A stretch of DNA of 64,000 bases, taken from NCBI GenBank assembly GCA_020740775.1, contig JAHEWK010000006.1, positions 2,790,001 to 2,854,000 of the forward strand, read 5' to 3'. The stretch's first letter is position 1, and each line of letters starts with the position of its first letter. Of this stretch, positions 33,095 through 44,907 are shown piece after piece. Under the pieces are notes generated by a model that was not told the origin of the DNA, did not search any database, and saw only the letters and a list, made by a program, of their open reading frames with translations. The stretch is from Ilyonectria destructans. Its lineage: Eukaryota > Ascomycota > Sordariomycetes > Hypocreales > Nectriaceae. The position numbers were made by a program, and so were the translations under genes.

Positions 33095-35689
33095 TCAGTA
33101 TCGCTCCATGACCCATTGACTGCGGATCTCGTCTGTTGCCATCGACTCAAGCATCTTCGTCTCAGCCATCTTGACAGCCACATAGCGCCCTACGAGGTCT
33201 CGGCCCAGCAGCTCGCACATTTCATCATCATCCTGCAGCGCATTGAGCGCCTCGCCAATGCTCCTGGGCAACCTCGTTTGCACGTTGAGCCGCACCCGAT
33301 CATTGGCCGACAACGTGGCTGGGTCATCCTCGCAGTCCACCCATACCAGCTTCTCCTGTCTTGCGACGCCCTCGACACCTGCCAGAAGAACCGCTGACAG
33401 CGCCAGGTACGGGTTGGCCATACCGTCCATGCACTTCATCTCCCAGTGGCTCCCCTCAATCTTCCGCAGTGGCGTCTCGCGGTTCTGCGTGCCCCATGCA
33501 ACCCAGGTTCCTCCAGCCCAGCACCCGTCTTGCACACGTTCGTAACTCGCCGCGCTGCTGTACGTGAATGCCGCAACAGCTCGGAGATGCTTGAGAATCC
33601 CTGCGTAAAACGGCTCGTAGACACCCTTGTCAGACCCGTTTGGCGTCGAGATGGACATGTGGACATGAGCCGCCGTGCCACATGCCATTGCGAATGGCTT
33701 CGGATGGAGGGTCATCTTGAATCCCTTCGCCGTAGCGCAGTTGCTGAGGACGTCCCTTGCGTATAGCAGTGTATCCACGGCCTCTAGGGCTGGTGCCTTG
33801 GGGAGAATCACTTCATACTGCCCGTTTGCGCTTTCCGGATGCATCATGTCAATGTAGACGCCGGCCGCATCGAGTTGTTCTATCGCGTCTTCAAGAACTG
33901 AGGCTGCCCCCTCATGTTCCATTGCCCTCCCGGCGGACCATGCATGCCCATCTCCATCCAATGACTTGTACTTATCCCCGACCTCCATGCGTCGCATCAA
34001 GACCAGCTCAACCTCAAACCCGAGGATGAATGCCAATCCATTGCGGGCTGCCTTTTCCAATGTTCTTTTGAGGAGGGTTCGTGGACATAGCGACACTGCA
34101 GAACCATCTTTCTCCTTAAAGTCCCCATTCGCGGTGACATGTCCCTTTCGCGGGCCAGGACGAAGCGTCCCTAGGTCCGGGTGCAGTCTGTACTCTCCAG
34201 CCGACGAAACACCAGGCGCGGGCACATCATTCTGGAGCAAGCCTAGACCGGCCTTGGCCACTCCAAAGGAGAACTCCTCGCCACTGCGCAGCATCGACCA
34301 GACCCGCCGGATCGGAATGGCTCTCATCCGCGGCATTGCCGTCATATCGTTCCAGTAAACTCGCAAGAAGCGAGGCTCCTCGTTGTCTTTGAGGAACTTG
34401 GTCAAGGTCTGGAGGTTCCCAGATCCAGAAACCGCGACATCGGTCCCAGCCCTGGGGATCAGAGGTCGCAGGTCCAAGCCAAGCTTATAGAGCTTGTTAG
34501 AGTTGTTGAAGAAAATATCCTCAACCAAGTGAGCTCCCTGCGTCCATGTCAAGTCCCCCTTGTGCACATAGTCGGAGAGAACGCTGTGTAGGACCTCTCG
34601 CACCTGCTCCACCGCCAGAAGATATGTCTCGGGGAACCAGTGCCCATCCGTACTCCAGAGGATCTTGGAATACGGACAGAGTTCCAATATCTGCCGGATC
34701 ACCGCATCCTGGCCATCCCGGCTGACTGCGGGAAAGACTTCGCCAATGTCGGCGTAGACATTGGCATAGACCGTCGCCAGGTAACCGGCCTCGCGCATGT
34801 AAGGGTAGCTGGCGTGTAAGAGAACAATAGGAACTGTCGAGTACTCTCGGATGAAATCCTGCAGGTGCGCGGGAGAGGACTTGGTTAGGGTTATCTCGTT
34901 ATCCCCAAGCCCAGTATGGAACTGGATGGGCTTTTTATGAGGACCTCGGCTGTCCCGAATCAACGTTGCCAGGTGGTGGACCAATAACTCATTGAGGCCA
35001 GGGTGGTCTACCCTGGTGAACTTCTTCATAATGCCTGCCTCTCTCTGTTCAAAGATTCGGAAGAAGGCCTCGCTTGCGGCCCTTATATCCATCTTTTTGG
35101 GTATGTCTAGGCCGGTCCGGTAGCAGATGACCGACTTGAACCCAACCACCTCCGGGTCTTCGATGCTGTGCAGAATCGCTTTATCGAAGCCCTCAATGAC
35201 AGCTCTGAAGGCGTCGTCGGCATTCTTGAATTTGGAGCCTGTCTGGTCGATTATTTCCGCAGCGACATGCTCGATGCGGACAATGCGTTTGCTCGGGCTT
35301 CTCGTAAAGTTGTCAAAGTGGTTGTATCGCTCAACCTCTGCTGCGTTACTGAAGCCATCGTCCACAAGGACGCTTTCGATCCCAGAGAGACATCTTCTCA
35401 CCCATGCCTCGTAGTCTCCCGCCTGCTTTGACGCCAGAGCCGCCGAGACTGCCTCCCACGTGGCGTCACAGCCGAGGATAGCAGAAAGCTGCTTGACAGC
35501 TCGGATATGCGCCAAGCTAGTCTGGGTGGCATTAATGGCGTCGCCATGAGCCTCAGTCGAGATCGATAAGAGAGGGTACTTGGTGATGGAGCTTGAATTG
35601 AGAAGTGGATGAGCATGGTGGTCGATAATCGGCGTTGCATAGATGGTGCGACGAAGCGCTTCCTCTGTTTCGACCTTGATAAGCGTCAT
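33095..35689 (-). CDS. fluG: FluG-type protein: amidohydrolase fused to glutamine synthetase
   Basis: A single exon of 864 residues starting MTLIKVETEEAL; the frame stays open upstream but with no ATG. The N-terminal half (about residues 1-400) is a nodulin/amidohydrolase-like domain with PIIDHHAHPLL, PIQFHTGLGDNEI, VLLHASYPYMREA and WSTDGHWFPE. The C-terminal half (about 425-864) is a type I-like glutamine synthetase with LGFEVELVL, HPESANGQYEV, ACGTAAHVHMS and NRETPLRKIEG, so most catalytic positions are present. Family knowledge: Aspergillus FluG is needed for an extracellular signal that starts conidiation, and other fungi have several paralogues of unclear role. This copy sits next to a broken transporter gene in a gene-poor stretch, so it may be an accessory paralogue and not the developmental orthologue. 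Confidence 0.88.
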   Translation of the reverse strand: MTLIKVETEEALRRTIYATPIIDHHAHPLLNSSSITKYPLLSISTEAHGDAINATQTSLAHIRAVKQLSAILGCDATWEAVSAALASKQAGDYEAWVRRCLSGIESVLVDDGFSNAAEVERYNHFDNFTRSPSKRIVRIEHVAAEIIDQTGSKFKNADDAFRAVIEGFDKAILHSIEDPEVVGFKSVICYRTGLDIPKKMDIRAASEAFFRIFEQREAGIMKKFTRVDHPGLNELLVHHLATLIRDSRGPHKKPIQFHTGLGDNEITLTKSSPAHLQDFIREYSTVPIVLLHASYPYMREAGYLATVYANVYADIGEVFPAVSRDGQDAVIRQILELCPYSKILWSTDGHWFPETYLLAVEQVREVLHSVLSDYVHKGDLTWTQGAHLVEDIFFNNSNKLYKLGLDLRPLIPRAGTDVAVSGSGNLQTLTKFLKDNEEPRFLRVYWNDMTAMPRMRAIPIRRVWSMLRSGEEFSFGVAKAGLGLLQNDVPAPGVSSAGEYRLHPDLGTLRPGPRKGHVTANGDFKEKDGSAVSLCPRTLLKRTLEKAARNGLAFILGFEVELVLMRRMEVGDKYKSLDGDGHAWSAGRAMEHEGAASVLEDAIEQLDAAGVYIDMMHPESANGQYEVILPKAPALEAVDTLLYARDVLSNCATAKGFKMTLHPKPFAMACGTAAHVHMSISTPNGSDKGVYEPFYAGILKHLRAVAAFTYSSAASYERVQDGCWAGGTWVAWGTQNRETPLRKIEGSHWEMKCMDGMANPYLALSAVLLAGVEGVARQEKLVWVDCEDDPATLSANDRVRLNVQTRLPRSIGEALNALQDDDEMCELLGRDLVGRYVAVKMAETKMLESMATDEIRSQWVMERY

Positions 35690-36679
35690 CTTGACGCCTG
35701 AGATGATAACTGAGTCGAATCCAAACAATGACTCTACAACGGTTGGAGATAAAGCTCTGACTGTCAAGACCTGGGTGAATGGACGAGGCTACACCGCCAG
35801 CAGCAGCAACACCGAAGAAGTTCCTGTAATGCGACGCTCGTGTTTCACGAGGAGGGGATAATATTTATCAAATGAAAGTGTTGGCAAGATGGAAATCCGT
35901 ATTTCCAAGCCAACGTTGCACACAGTCTGGCGGCTTTCGGTAGGTGAGGTCAGCGAGCGTCGGTAACTCAGTAGGTGCATGACAAACACGGGAGGATTGT
36001 TGCATCATCGCCCGAGGGTTATCCCTTATCACCCGGCCTCGGGTGAGACAAAAAACACCGCCCCAACGAGGAATACAGTGCCACTTCAACGAAAAGAGCC
36101 AAAGGATTATGTACCATGCATGCCCAGCGCTTGCTGCCTCGTCTATGGCTGTCACTGGTTGATCCAAGCCCTTAGGGTGGTAATTTCGGCGCCTTTCTTT
36201 TCTTTTCTTCTGAGACATGCTGGGACCGCTTCTGCCGATCAATACTAGCACACACGGGACGTAGCCACGTCAACTTGCCGCCTTTCCAATTTGGAGACAG
36301 ACATTTAAGCGGTCTGACCCCGTGGAGCAGCTGACACGGTACGGTTCGTCAGTTGTGATAGCAGATGTGTTACCAGGCAACGGCTTATGGAGCTTGCCGG
36401 GACATGTAGAAGGTCCTGGTTTGTCGCATCTATGCCGCCTAAATCATGGCAATGGCAATGAAAGTCGAAAGACGACGGCTACAAGCATCTTGCCGATATA
36501 TGGTCACTATCAAGTACGATGTAGATAGCCAGACAGCCAGAGAATCAAAATCTCGGCCCAATTGAGGTATACAATTCCCAAATTAAAGTTGCAACTCTCT
36601 GTGTCCAAGTGGTGGTATAACGCCAAAGAGAGAAGCATATTTCTTTGGGCCTCTAAATATATTGTAATGTCTCATGTCC
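35690..36679. other. promoter of the fluG-like gene and 3' flank of the transporter
   Basis: About 1 kb, AT-rich in places. No gene is visible, and short ORFs on both strands overlap without domain support. Confidence 0.4.
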
Positions 36680-38163
36680 CTAGCTTCTCATGCTCTTCAA
36701 CTGCGGAACCGAAGCCCTCCACATTGCCAGGCTAATCCCCAAAGCAAAGACCATCCCCAGACAGAACGGCAACGCCATCCACGTCCGAAGCCCAACGCCA
36801 AATAGAGTCCCCATGCTCAGCTCGAAAGCTAGGAATCCCATCAGCTCTCCCACAGCCAACATGCCGAAAATGGTCCCGGTTCTCTCGCCTCTGAATGAGC
36901 TCACCAGCATTGCTCTGCAGAGCGTGGGTAAGCCCGACCCTAATGCCGAAATGGTGAGACCCGCGATGATTAATGTCTCGTTGGTGATCATCATCAGGCA
37001 CAGAGATCCGGCAACAAATAGCAGGGCGCTTCCGCAGGCGAGCATATGGTCAAGGCGATGTGACTGGCCGCTGGCGAACTTGTTGCAGAGAACGGTAATC
37101 CCGGGAAGTACTAGGCACAGCGTGATGAGGGTAGTTAAACTCCTCAGAGATATCAGAATCGCAGAATGGCTAAGGGACCAGTCAAACTGGATCGGCATCA
37201 GGCGTAAAAGGAGATCCGACTGTATGGTTGCGAGCGGTATTGTCAACGCCGCCCCAGGGATATACCACAGAGCCGGTGCTGAGAAGACAAGTTTGAAGGT
37301 TTGTAGTGTAGAAGAGGTCGGTTTCGAAACTCCAGGGTTGAAAGGGCCTTTGTCCAGTTTAAGGGGCAATGTCTCTGGCGTGAAAATGGCGAGGGTGAAT
37401 CCTCCAGTAAACACAAGCCCCAGTGAGAGGAACAGCGGCGTCCATATCGAGGATGGTATGATTCTTCCTGCTATGACAGGACCCAGTAACTGTGCAGAGA
37501 GGATAGCGGCAACAACACATTGAAACCAATTTGCCCTGCATCGCGTAAATTCTTAGCTCCATGTTCCCATGGAAGACTCAACTCGAACTGACCTTTTAGC
37601 ATCAGGCACCACATCTGAGAGGATAGTGAAGACCATGGCCTCCGCAACACTTCGGCCACCTCCGAATAACAGAAGAACCCCGAGACCCCAGACTGCCCTG
37701 GGAGGTAGAGATCTCCACTGCCAGCAGACGTACATGACCTAGGCCTGTGAGAGACACATGCTGAGGATACTCATGGTGAGAACAGGGACGCGGCCGACCC
37801 TGTCTGCAAGGACGCCCAAAGGGAATGAGACGAGCGCACCTGGTGACAAGTCAGATTCGGTCATTTCCGATGCTCCAAAAGCTAAGCCACGGAGTTTTCT
37901 TTGTACTTGCCTCCAAGCGTAGCTGAAACCAGAACACCCATGAAGATGACGTTGAGCTCCTGCTGCACAGCCTGTATGCGACAATCTTCCTCCGGGAGCA
38001 GCTCGTCAGTCGTCACATTGTAGTGGCGCTTGCAGACAATGTCCTGCATCAACTTGACGGATGGCAGGTCGCTCAAAGAGAGTCCAAGTTGGGTAATGAA
38101 GAGACTGACGACGAGAAAGGGAAGAAGAAGTCCTCTGGCGACTGTCACTGACGGGAACCTCAT
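36680..38163 (-). pseudogene. major facilitator superfamily transporter with in-frame stop at codon 118
   Basis: Three exons, complement(36680..37535, 37593..37839, 37911..38163), make 451 codons. Translation starts MRFPSVTVARGLLLPFL, and the loop motif GVLADRVGRVPVL (motif A) is clear. Codon 118 is TAG (37741-37739), inside what should be the third membrane helix (SQA-stop-VMYVCW). Reading goes on in the same frame for more than 330 further codons with hydrophobic helices and good splice sites, so this looks like one recent point change; TAC or TAT (Tyr) would fit. The intron at 37840-37910 has a GC donor (GCAAGT). Substrate is unknown; the general form resembles multidrug or toxin-efflux type MFS proteins. 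Sequencing error or unusual splicing remain possible. Confidence 0.75.
37840..37910 (-). other. GC-AG intron in the MFS gene
   Basis: The minus-strand donor is G|GCAAGT and the acceptor TCACCAG. Only this junction restores GALVSFPLGVLADRVGR in frame; the nearest GT donor, 4 nt further in, would shift the frame. GCAAGT is the usual consensus of rare GC-AG introns. Confidence 0.75.
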
Positions 38164-39229
38164 CCTCAGAGGTGGTAAAGAGAGTGTACAAGAGATGACT
38201 TGGTCAGAGGCGGGAGTTCATTCCTAGAAATTATGCACAGGTGAATAAAGATCGTGGAGCTTCTGTGGTTGAGGGCGCGCCAGCAGCAGTGATTCACGCT
38301 ATTGTTGACAATGAAACAAACAACAAGGCAATCGGAGCTTGTCAGAGCGGACACAACTACGGCTGGCATCTCCCAATCAGGCGCTCCAAATTCCACTCAT
38401 TGGCTCAGCGCAATCTCCTCCATGTAGGTTTTCAGGAGCGAAAAGTCCAGCGAGTGTTTTGCCAAGATTTCGCTAGTCACTGATCCAAGAACGCATGCCA
38501 CTATCCAGGATGTTCTTCAATCACTAAGTACGCATCCTTGTGCCACTGGGACGCCTCCAACGCCCAAATTCAGAGTCCCGGAGGTTTTAGCATCGTTGCT
38601 CCCATGTTGGCTGAGGAACCCTTGTCATTTCACACGCAGAATGTATGTTCTAGTGTTCTATTTGAAGATTCTGTCACTTCTCAATGTTTCTCCCTGAAAA
38701 CACCCCAGGGTCCAACCCATGTTGCCACGCTTTTATAGCGTGGCTATTGCCTGAAACGTGGAAGTCTAGGGCCTAGCAGGAGACTAGTTTGTTAAACAAA
38801 GAACAACCGCCCAGAGGCTTGACGAACAAGTTGAGACGCACGATATCGCGGGCTCAACCCCTGGCTCTATGAAGTCATCGTGGAAATTTCCAAGCGTAAT
38901 TTCAACCGCACGGACTGAATTCCGGCGAGGCTGTCAGGGAAATGATCTAGAATGGCAGTTATCACAATGTCATCTAGTTTCAGGACTCATCCCCCAGCCT
39001 GTGCTGTGAGTGACTGTTCGAGGAACAGTCTTTTGGTGAACATGGCCAATATGAATTCCCTCTTCTGCTCATTTATAAAGGTCAGTGGCTCATATCCTCT
39101 CTCTGTTCTCGTTGTATATACACGTCCCTCCCATCCAGCAATTGATCATCCACATAATTCCAACAACCCGTTCCAAAATATCGCACATTCAACAACATTC
39201 TTCCCATCATCTCCAGTTCAATAAACAAC
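38164..39229. other. spacer upstream of the transporter and small Cys-rich ORF
   Basis: About 1 kb without a supported gene, apart from the TATA element of the next ORF. Confidence 0.4.
39074..39080 (+). promoter_or_regulatory. TATA-like TATAAAG
   Basis: TATAAAG lies about 150 nt before the ATG at 39230 and is followed by a CT-rich leader. It is consistent with transcription of the small Cys-rich ORF. Motif evidence only. Confidence 0.35.
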
Positions 39230-39436
39230 ATGTGCATCGGCGAGTCTGTCCAATGTCCGGAATGCCAGTATTTACGAGACCAAATCCTCTCCTGCTGTCC
39301 CATTGCCGAGATGACGGGGGTGTGTCCGACCGGTCCCAACTTTCAGGGAGTGAGACAAGGCAACCTGCCGTGCGCCGTTTGTAGGGGAACTGAAAGCAAA
39401 GGTGTGATTGTAATCCATTTCCTGCGATGCCTTTAG
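39230..39436 (+). CDS. small cysteine-rich hypothetical protein
   Basis: 68 residues starting MCIGESVQCPECQYL. Family unknown. Cysteines occur as CPEC, then a CC pair, a single Cys and CAVC. This CxxC...CC...C...CxxC order recalls small zinc-binding or disulfide-bonded fungal proteins. There is no signal peptide, which argues against a secreted effector. A TATA-like element and CT-rich leader precede it. Translation continues past CAVC into a less convincing tail (ESKGVIVIHFLRCL), so a missed intron near 39402 (AAAG|GTGTGA) is possible. It sits at the left end of the gene-poor stretch. Confidence 0.42.
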   Translation: MCIGESVQCPECQYLRDQILSCCPIAEMTGVCPTGPNFQGVRQGNLPCAVCRGTESKGVIVIHFLRCL

Positions 39437-42400
39437 CTAATGGGTGTGGCCAAGGCTACAGAGGGGCCTGAATGGACGACTCGCGAGCTCAGCTCTTCGA
39501 CTCCGATTAGGGCATGGACCCAGTCAGTCCACGGGTTGGACTAAGCGAAGGCAGCCAGTCTTTCGGTCGCCTAATCAGTCTTGTGAGATGAAAACGCTTT
39601 CCAGGCTGAAGGCATCATCAAATGTCCGAGCTTACACGAGTCACTTGGGACCGGGACCCAGGACCTGGATGTATACCAGAAGACGGCTAAACCGCCTATC
39701 ACCAGTGATCAGTCCAGACATGTGATGCAGGAGGCGTTGATTGTGGGTTGTGTGAGGGAGACAGTGTTAATGATTGTTGGGTGAGAGGGCCAGTGTCCGT
39801 GGCCACGTTGCCACTTACACGAGGGCTAAGGAAACAGTGCTGGAGGCGCACGTTCGCAGGTCGAACAATATTAATTGTAATTAGAGACTCGAAACCAAGC
39901 CATTTACTGTGTAGCTCTTTATGAACAGTGTGCTTTTTTGTTCGTAATCGACCACCATTAACTGCGTTGCCAGCTTTTGCCGAATGCAATTGCCCTCATC
40001 TACTCTAATCCCGACATGTGAAGATGTAGCTTAGGCCAAAGTCCGTATACAAAATTACGCGTAGATGTTAGTGATGAGCATGCCTTGGTATCTGATTTAG
40101 CATTGGGTTATTGGCGTGTTGTCAACCTGTAAATAATGTGTCAGATGTTCAGTTTCTCAACTCGGTTCTAGCATCAACCTCACTCTTGGAAGTGTACTCA
40201 AATAAGACAATAAACACAAAAGAGGATTCGACGGCTAGAGGCCCCAAAACAAAGTCATACGTTGAGAATTACATCGATTGCTTTTTCTACAGCCCAAGAA
40301 GCAAAGCTGAGGGCAAGGATTGAATGATCAAAAGCAAAGAGCATGGTAAGTCTAGGGTGGGGGCCACGGCGAGCAAAGCTGTAATGTCGGCATCTATTTG
40401 AGGCGCGGACTACAATACCAAAACACGTAGCAATTGCATATGGATGTGGCCTGCAGGAAGCATATGGCCATTCATGCGCCAGGCCCTGAGGCCGATCAAC
40501 ATGTAGGAGTGATGGACTGCCTTTCCAAAATCCTTCAGCCTTCTGTTATTGAAGGACTACCGTCCGTCGCAATGGCTGTCTCCATCAATGTTGCAGAAGA
40601 CAGATGTTCTGAGGCTTCCGTCCCTGACGCATATTTCTGTACTTTGTTCCTCAGCAACAAGACTTACCGCCCAAGCTTTGTCTCGGGTGAACCGTCGGGC
40701 GGGACCGTGGAGAGTCACCCATGCGCTGGGACGGGAGATGCGCACTAGGCACGTTGAAATGGAGACTTGGTTGAGAACAGACGGAAGCTTGGATGGACAA
40801 ACAAGCAAGTAAAGTAAGGTTGGTGCTCAACAGACCGTGAGTCCTCCCACTTCGTCGTGACAATTCAAGGGTCCCAAGAGTTCCACGGACGTCAACTCAG
40901 TCCTGGCCACGGCTCGGCTGGGGGACCCTTGCCTCTGGATAAAGACCTTGCATCAGTCCCGCCAGTTAGTGTGGTGGCATCATCTCCACTAGCCCACCCG
41001 ATTCAGAACAGTGACTGGCTGCGGGCAATTTGCAGGTGTGTCCACTGTTCTAGAAGTGGATATTGTACATAGTGGTGTAGAAACGAGAAGCCGGAGGAAG
41101 CAAGTGGAGAGCTGAGGGGCGATCGGGTGACGAAAGGGCGAAGATGATGTGCCAACTCACAGCCAACCAAACATCGCCGTTGCTCAGCTGCGGCAGTTGG
41201 CCCAGGTGAGACCTTCGGAATTAGTATCATAGTGTCTGAGACACAATTCTTCGATGATCACACCGTGTGTCAGCGCATCAAGCAGTTGTGCTGTACTCTG
41301 ACCCGCCGGGACGGGGAGACATCACGTACAAGGAAGCGACTCCGTTATCCGGCACTGGGAAAAATACCCGACCTGTGACCAGTCGTGCAGGATCGCAGAT
41401 TGAGCAACCCGGCCATGGGCAATCTAAGCCGAACCACTTGCTCCTGTCGAAAGGGACGGGCGCTGCATGAGTATCAATTAGGCGGCATCGCCGATCTGAC
41501 TTTCAGTGGCCGCCACCTAAGATCCAGAGGACGATCCCTTGGGTGTGGAAGAGGACCTGGAGGAGGCGAGGTGTCAGCCCACGAGGACTGCTGCAACCTG
41601 CCGATATATGCCTATCCCGACTGGACGGGACGGGAGCCATCATTGCCTTGGAGATGGCTGTGTTACGGCCCAGACTAGACTGTGACCAACCAATCTCCGG
41701 TTCCGTCCTCCACTTACGCCGCGGATCATCTCGGTCCATCACCTCTGGGCCGTCATGGCAGCGCCACCAGTGCAGAAGGCCGTGGTGGTTGAGACACCAA
41801 TGGCGGACAAAGATTATGCAGGTACGATGTCTGTAGGTCAGATAGCAACCTACATATGTTGGTTGGGAATAATTACTGTATCGCTCGCCGCCATCGAGAT
41901 AGCGGAGCCACTGTAGTCGATCGACGAGCACTATGTCATAATGATGATTCGGCCGAGCCCCTGACGGATCGGCTTGGGCAAGGTGCTGTTGCCCTGCTGG
42001 GCAACTAGGCCATGTTTGGTAACTTACGTGCAGGCAGTACAACCCTCTCCTGAGGAACATTGAGCGCCGATGAAGTGAAGATCCAGGTTTACCCATAGCA
42101 CTGTGCCGCAGAAGTGCCGTTTTTGCGTGTGGGATTCGCCTCCATTCCATTCTGCAGACAACCGGGCGGCTCATTCTTGCGCTCTCATGGCCACCGGGCA
42201 ACGACCGACGTACAACCCGAGGTAGCAAGCCCAAGTGCCCACAAGCGTCCGCAACGCAGGAGGCCGGACTGCGTGCCCGACTGCTCATATCCGCTTCCTC
42301 CTCCCGTCCGCACCTGGCACTTCTGGCCTAGCGGAGCTTGTCCCCGTCTGCCTTTCAGGTGGTGGCGGCTAGCATTCCATTTCCATTACTTCCGCGTGGC

Positions 42401-44907
42401 TTGTGGAGTAGATCACGGACTGGGCTCCAGGGCTGGAAGGAGAGTTCTGCCACGCCGCGGGTGGTCTTGGCTCGCCGATGCGAGGACTGGCGAGCGCGGC
42501 GCTCGACGGCGTTAGTCTGTGCGAGGCTTCAATCAAACAACCGACCAACCAAGCAGCCAGTCGACTCAGCCCAGGCGCTCGTGGCACACATGCTCGATAC
42601 ATGCGATGTACAAGCGGACCAGTGCTCTGGGCGTGCGGTGCTATGTACAATGTCGAAAGAAAGGAGGGGATGCAGATGAATCCTGCCGCGGCCGTGGCCG
42701 TCCGGGTGGGCCGTGGAGTTGGACGAACCCCGGCCAGGGGAGCCCGCCCGTCCAGGATGTAACCGTACCGTGGGAACGGAGCATTGTTGGATTCATATAC
42801 CGTCTCAGCACGATGGGGTCGCGTAGAAAAGTAGCTGGGATCAGACCCTATGAAGATGGAATGGCATGTTTGCAGATGGAGAAGAAGAATTCAGAAGAAG
42901 CAAAAAACGCCAGCATGAGGGAAAGAAAACGCTGCCTAAAAGCCCCGTTTGGTCCGTGTACGCCTGTCAAAAATCGCCTGACAGTCCGAGAAAAGGTGAT
43001 GTTAGGTGCGAAGAAGCTAGAAATGGGTGGACGAACGGATGAAGCCTTCTGCACGGATCTCGAAGAAACCGGAGGTGAACTGTGTGGGGCGGGCGAAGCC
43101 ACACTGTACGAATATGCATACGCTCTAAACACCAACAAGCGTCGGTCCTCAATGGCGAGACTATTCAGACGGTGCAGCACACACCCGCGAGCCAAAACGA
43201 CCGGGGCGACCCGCGCCTTGATCTGCCATTCAGGTGGTGCAACCGGTAGAGACAATAGCGGCGATAGTGTCGACGCCGCATTGGCAAACATCATAGCTGA
43301 ACTGCATGGCACTGTACGTTGCTGCAGCCTAATGCGTACCTGGCTGTAGGCACTACCGGCAGCCTGAGGTAAGAACTCGCTGGTTCCGACACGATCCCCA
43401 CGCTGCAGCTGAATCGCATCGCAATCAACGCACAACACCGCCGAAACTCCTGATTCGAGTTGACCCAGTCCACCCATCCCGGTTGCGAGCGAACCCTGTT
43501 GGAAACGACACTATCGGTAACTGCCCTGACTCGAGCCTGCAGCCCTTGTCCAGGAACGGAGACACAGGGAGACACAGCGGACCCGCTCCTGGCACTGTGG
43601 CCCAGTTGCAACCATCCTACCCTGGCCGCGGGAGTGGAAACATCCCATTCATCCACCAGAGTGCATCGCGCTTCGATTATCCCCGTCAGGGACTAACCCT
43701 CTTCTGGGCCTCGTAGGGAGGGCCCGGTGCAATCCCACACCTTCCGTCTCCTTGCCCACTGCAACCACACAGAGGATCCATTGACCAGCCAGCGGGAGCC
43801 CACGCCGACTCCACGACAGTGTGGGAACTAGAAGGTCCCTGACGAGAGACAGACACTACAGAAGCTCAGACACGGGGATCAAGGGGGCCACGGACGGACA
43901 CAGACCAGACCACGGGCCACGAGTGGAGGAGATCCAATCCTAATCCCAATCCCACCAACTCCACCGTTCTCCGTTCTCTCGCCAGTCGACGACCTTACCA
44001 AACCCGACGAGCCAGGGGGTGAGCGAAACGAGGTCAACCACCTGCTCCTCCAGGAGACCACCAGTGAGCCGTCTTTCGCTTCACCTATTCTAACCTTTCA
44101 TCTTCATCGTGTCCGCCCCTTGGTGTGCTTGTTTGCTTTTGCGGCGCGCCGACGAAATTCAGGCGGCGTTGCTTCTTTTCGCCGTCATTGTAATAGGTGC
44201 GTCCACAATCGTCCACAATCTATTTCCCGAATCCCCTTCCCCAGTATCCCTCATCCCATCATTCCTGCATCCGCGCATCCGCTCCGGTGCTTTGTGCTTT
44301 GGTTTTGTGCTCTCTGGTGGCCGTCCAACGCACGCGCAGTCACCAATACGGACGTACACAACGTACACGTACGTACGCACGCTCAAGACGCACGTCGCAA
44401 TCCTCTCCTGCGAGGCAATACCGTGATTGGCACGCCCTAGAGATCTTGGTGACGTCTTGAGCTCGCGTGGTCCAGCATCTGCTGTGTCCCAATGGTCGCA
44501 CCATCTGCGAGTCGTGGTTACGCATGAGCTTCGCTCAGTTCCCGGCATCCGCCCTGCTTCCGTACGCCAGACAGCCATCCAGTTATACAGCCATACACAG
44601 CCCTGAACAATGCGACCCTCATCTTGCCGTTTCAGCCTTCTTTCTGCTGGCATAGTCCACTAATAGCAACCAGCAACCACCCGTCCACCAAGCAACTTGC
44701 CGCGCAGCCACCGTGTACCGCGCCCTCCCCACCTCTTCGCCAACTCGCAGAGAAACTTCGACCCTCGAATCTGCGCCTGCGCTTGTCCGGGAACCCTCCG
44801 GCTCACTTCGTACAAGCCGACCAAGGAATTACTCGCCAGCGATCGCTCCCCGTCGTACATTTCGCACTGGGAGACCTGCGGAGGTCTACCCGCATATAGA
44901 AGCCACC
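39437..44907. other. gene-poor stretch of about 5.5 kb
   Basis: I found no gene with a recognisable domain. Two long frames exist: 41503-42288 minus (261 codons) and 42519-43349 plus (276 codons). The second overlaps another minus frame (42848-43477). Their codon use does not follow the C-ending preference of real genes here. A short plus-strand start (ATG 41755) with a donor after 22 codons (GCAG|GTACGA) looks exon-like, but I could not find a continuation. The last part, about 44100-44907, is a pyrimidine-rich leader for the next gene. Confidence 0.45.

Noticed and set aside
37682..37741. Alternative intron ending at CCTAG that would remove the MFS stop
   Set aside because: A 60-nt intron would also delete the end of the conserved motif A and part of a membrane helix, so a nonsense change is simpler.
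41755..42290. Idea that a LITAF-like or other multi-exon gene starts at 41755
   Set aside because: Only one short exon-like start was seen. None of the downstream acceptors tested gave a lasting frame or a CxxC pair.
42519..43349. 276-codon plus-strand ORF as a gene
   Set aside because: No recognisable domain, atypical codon choice, and it overlaps a 209-codon ORF on the other strand; kept only as a finding.
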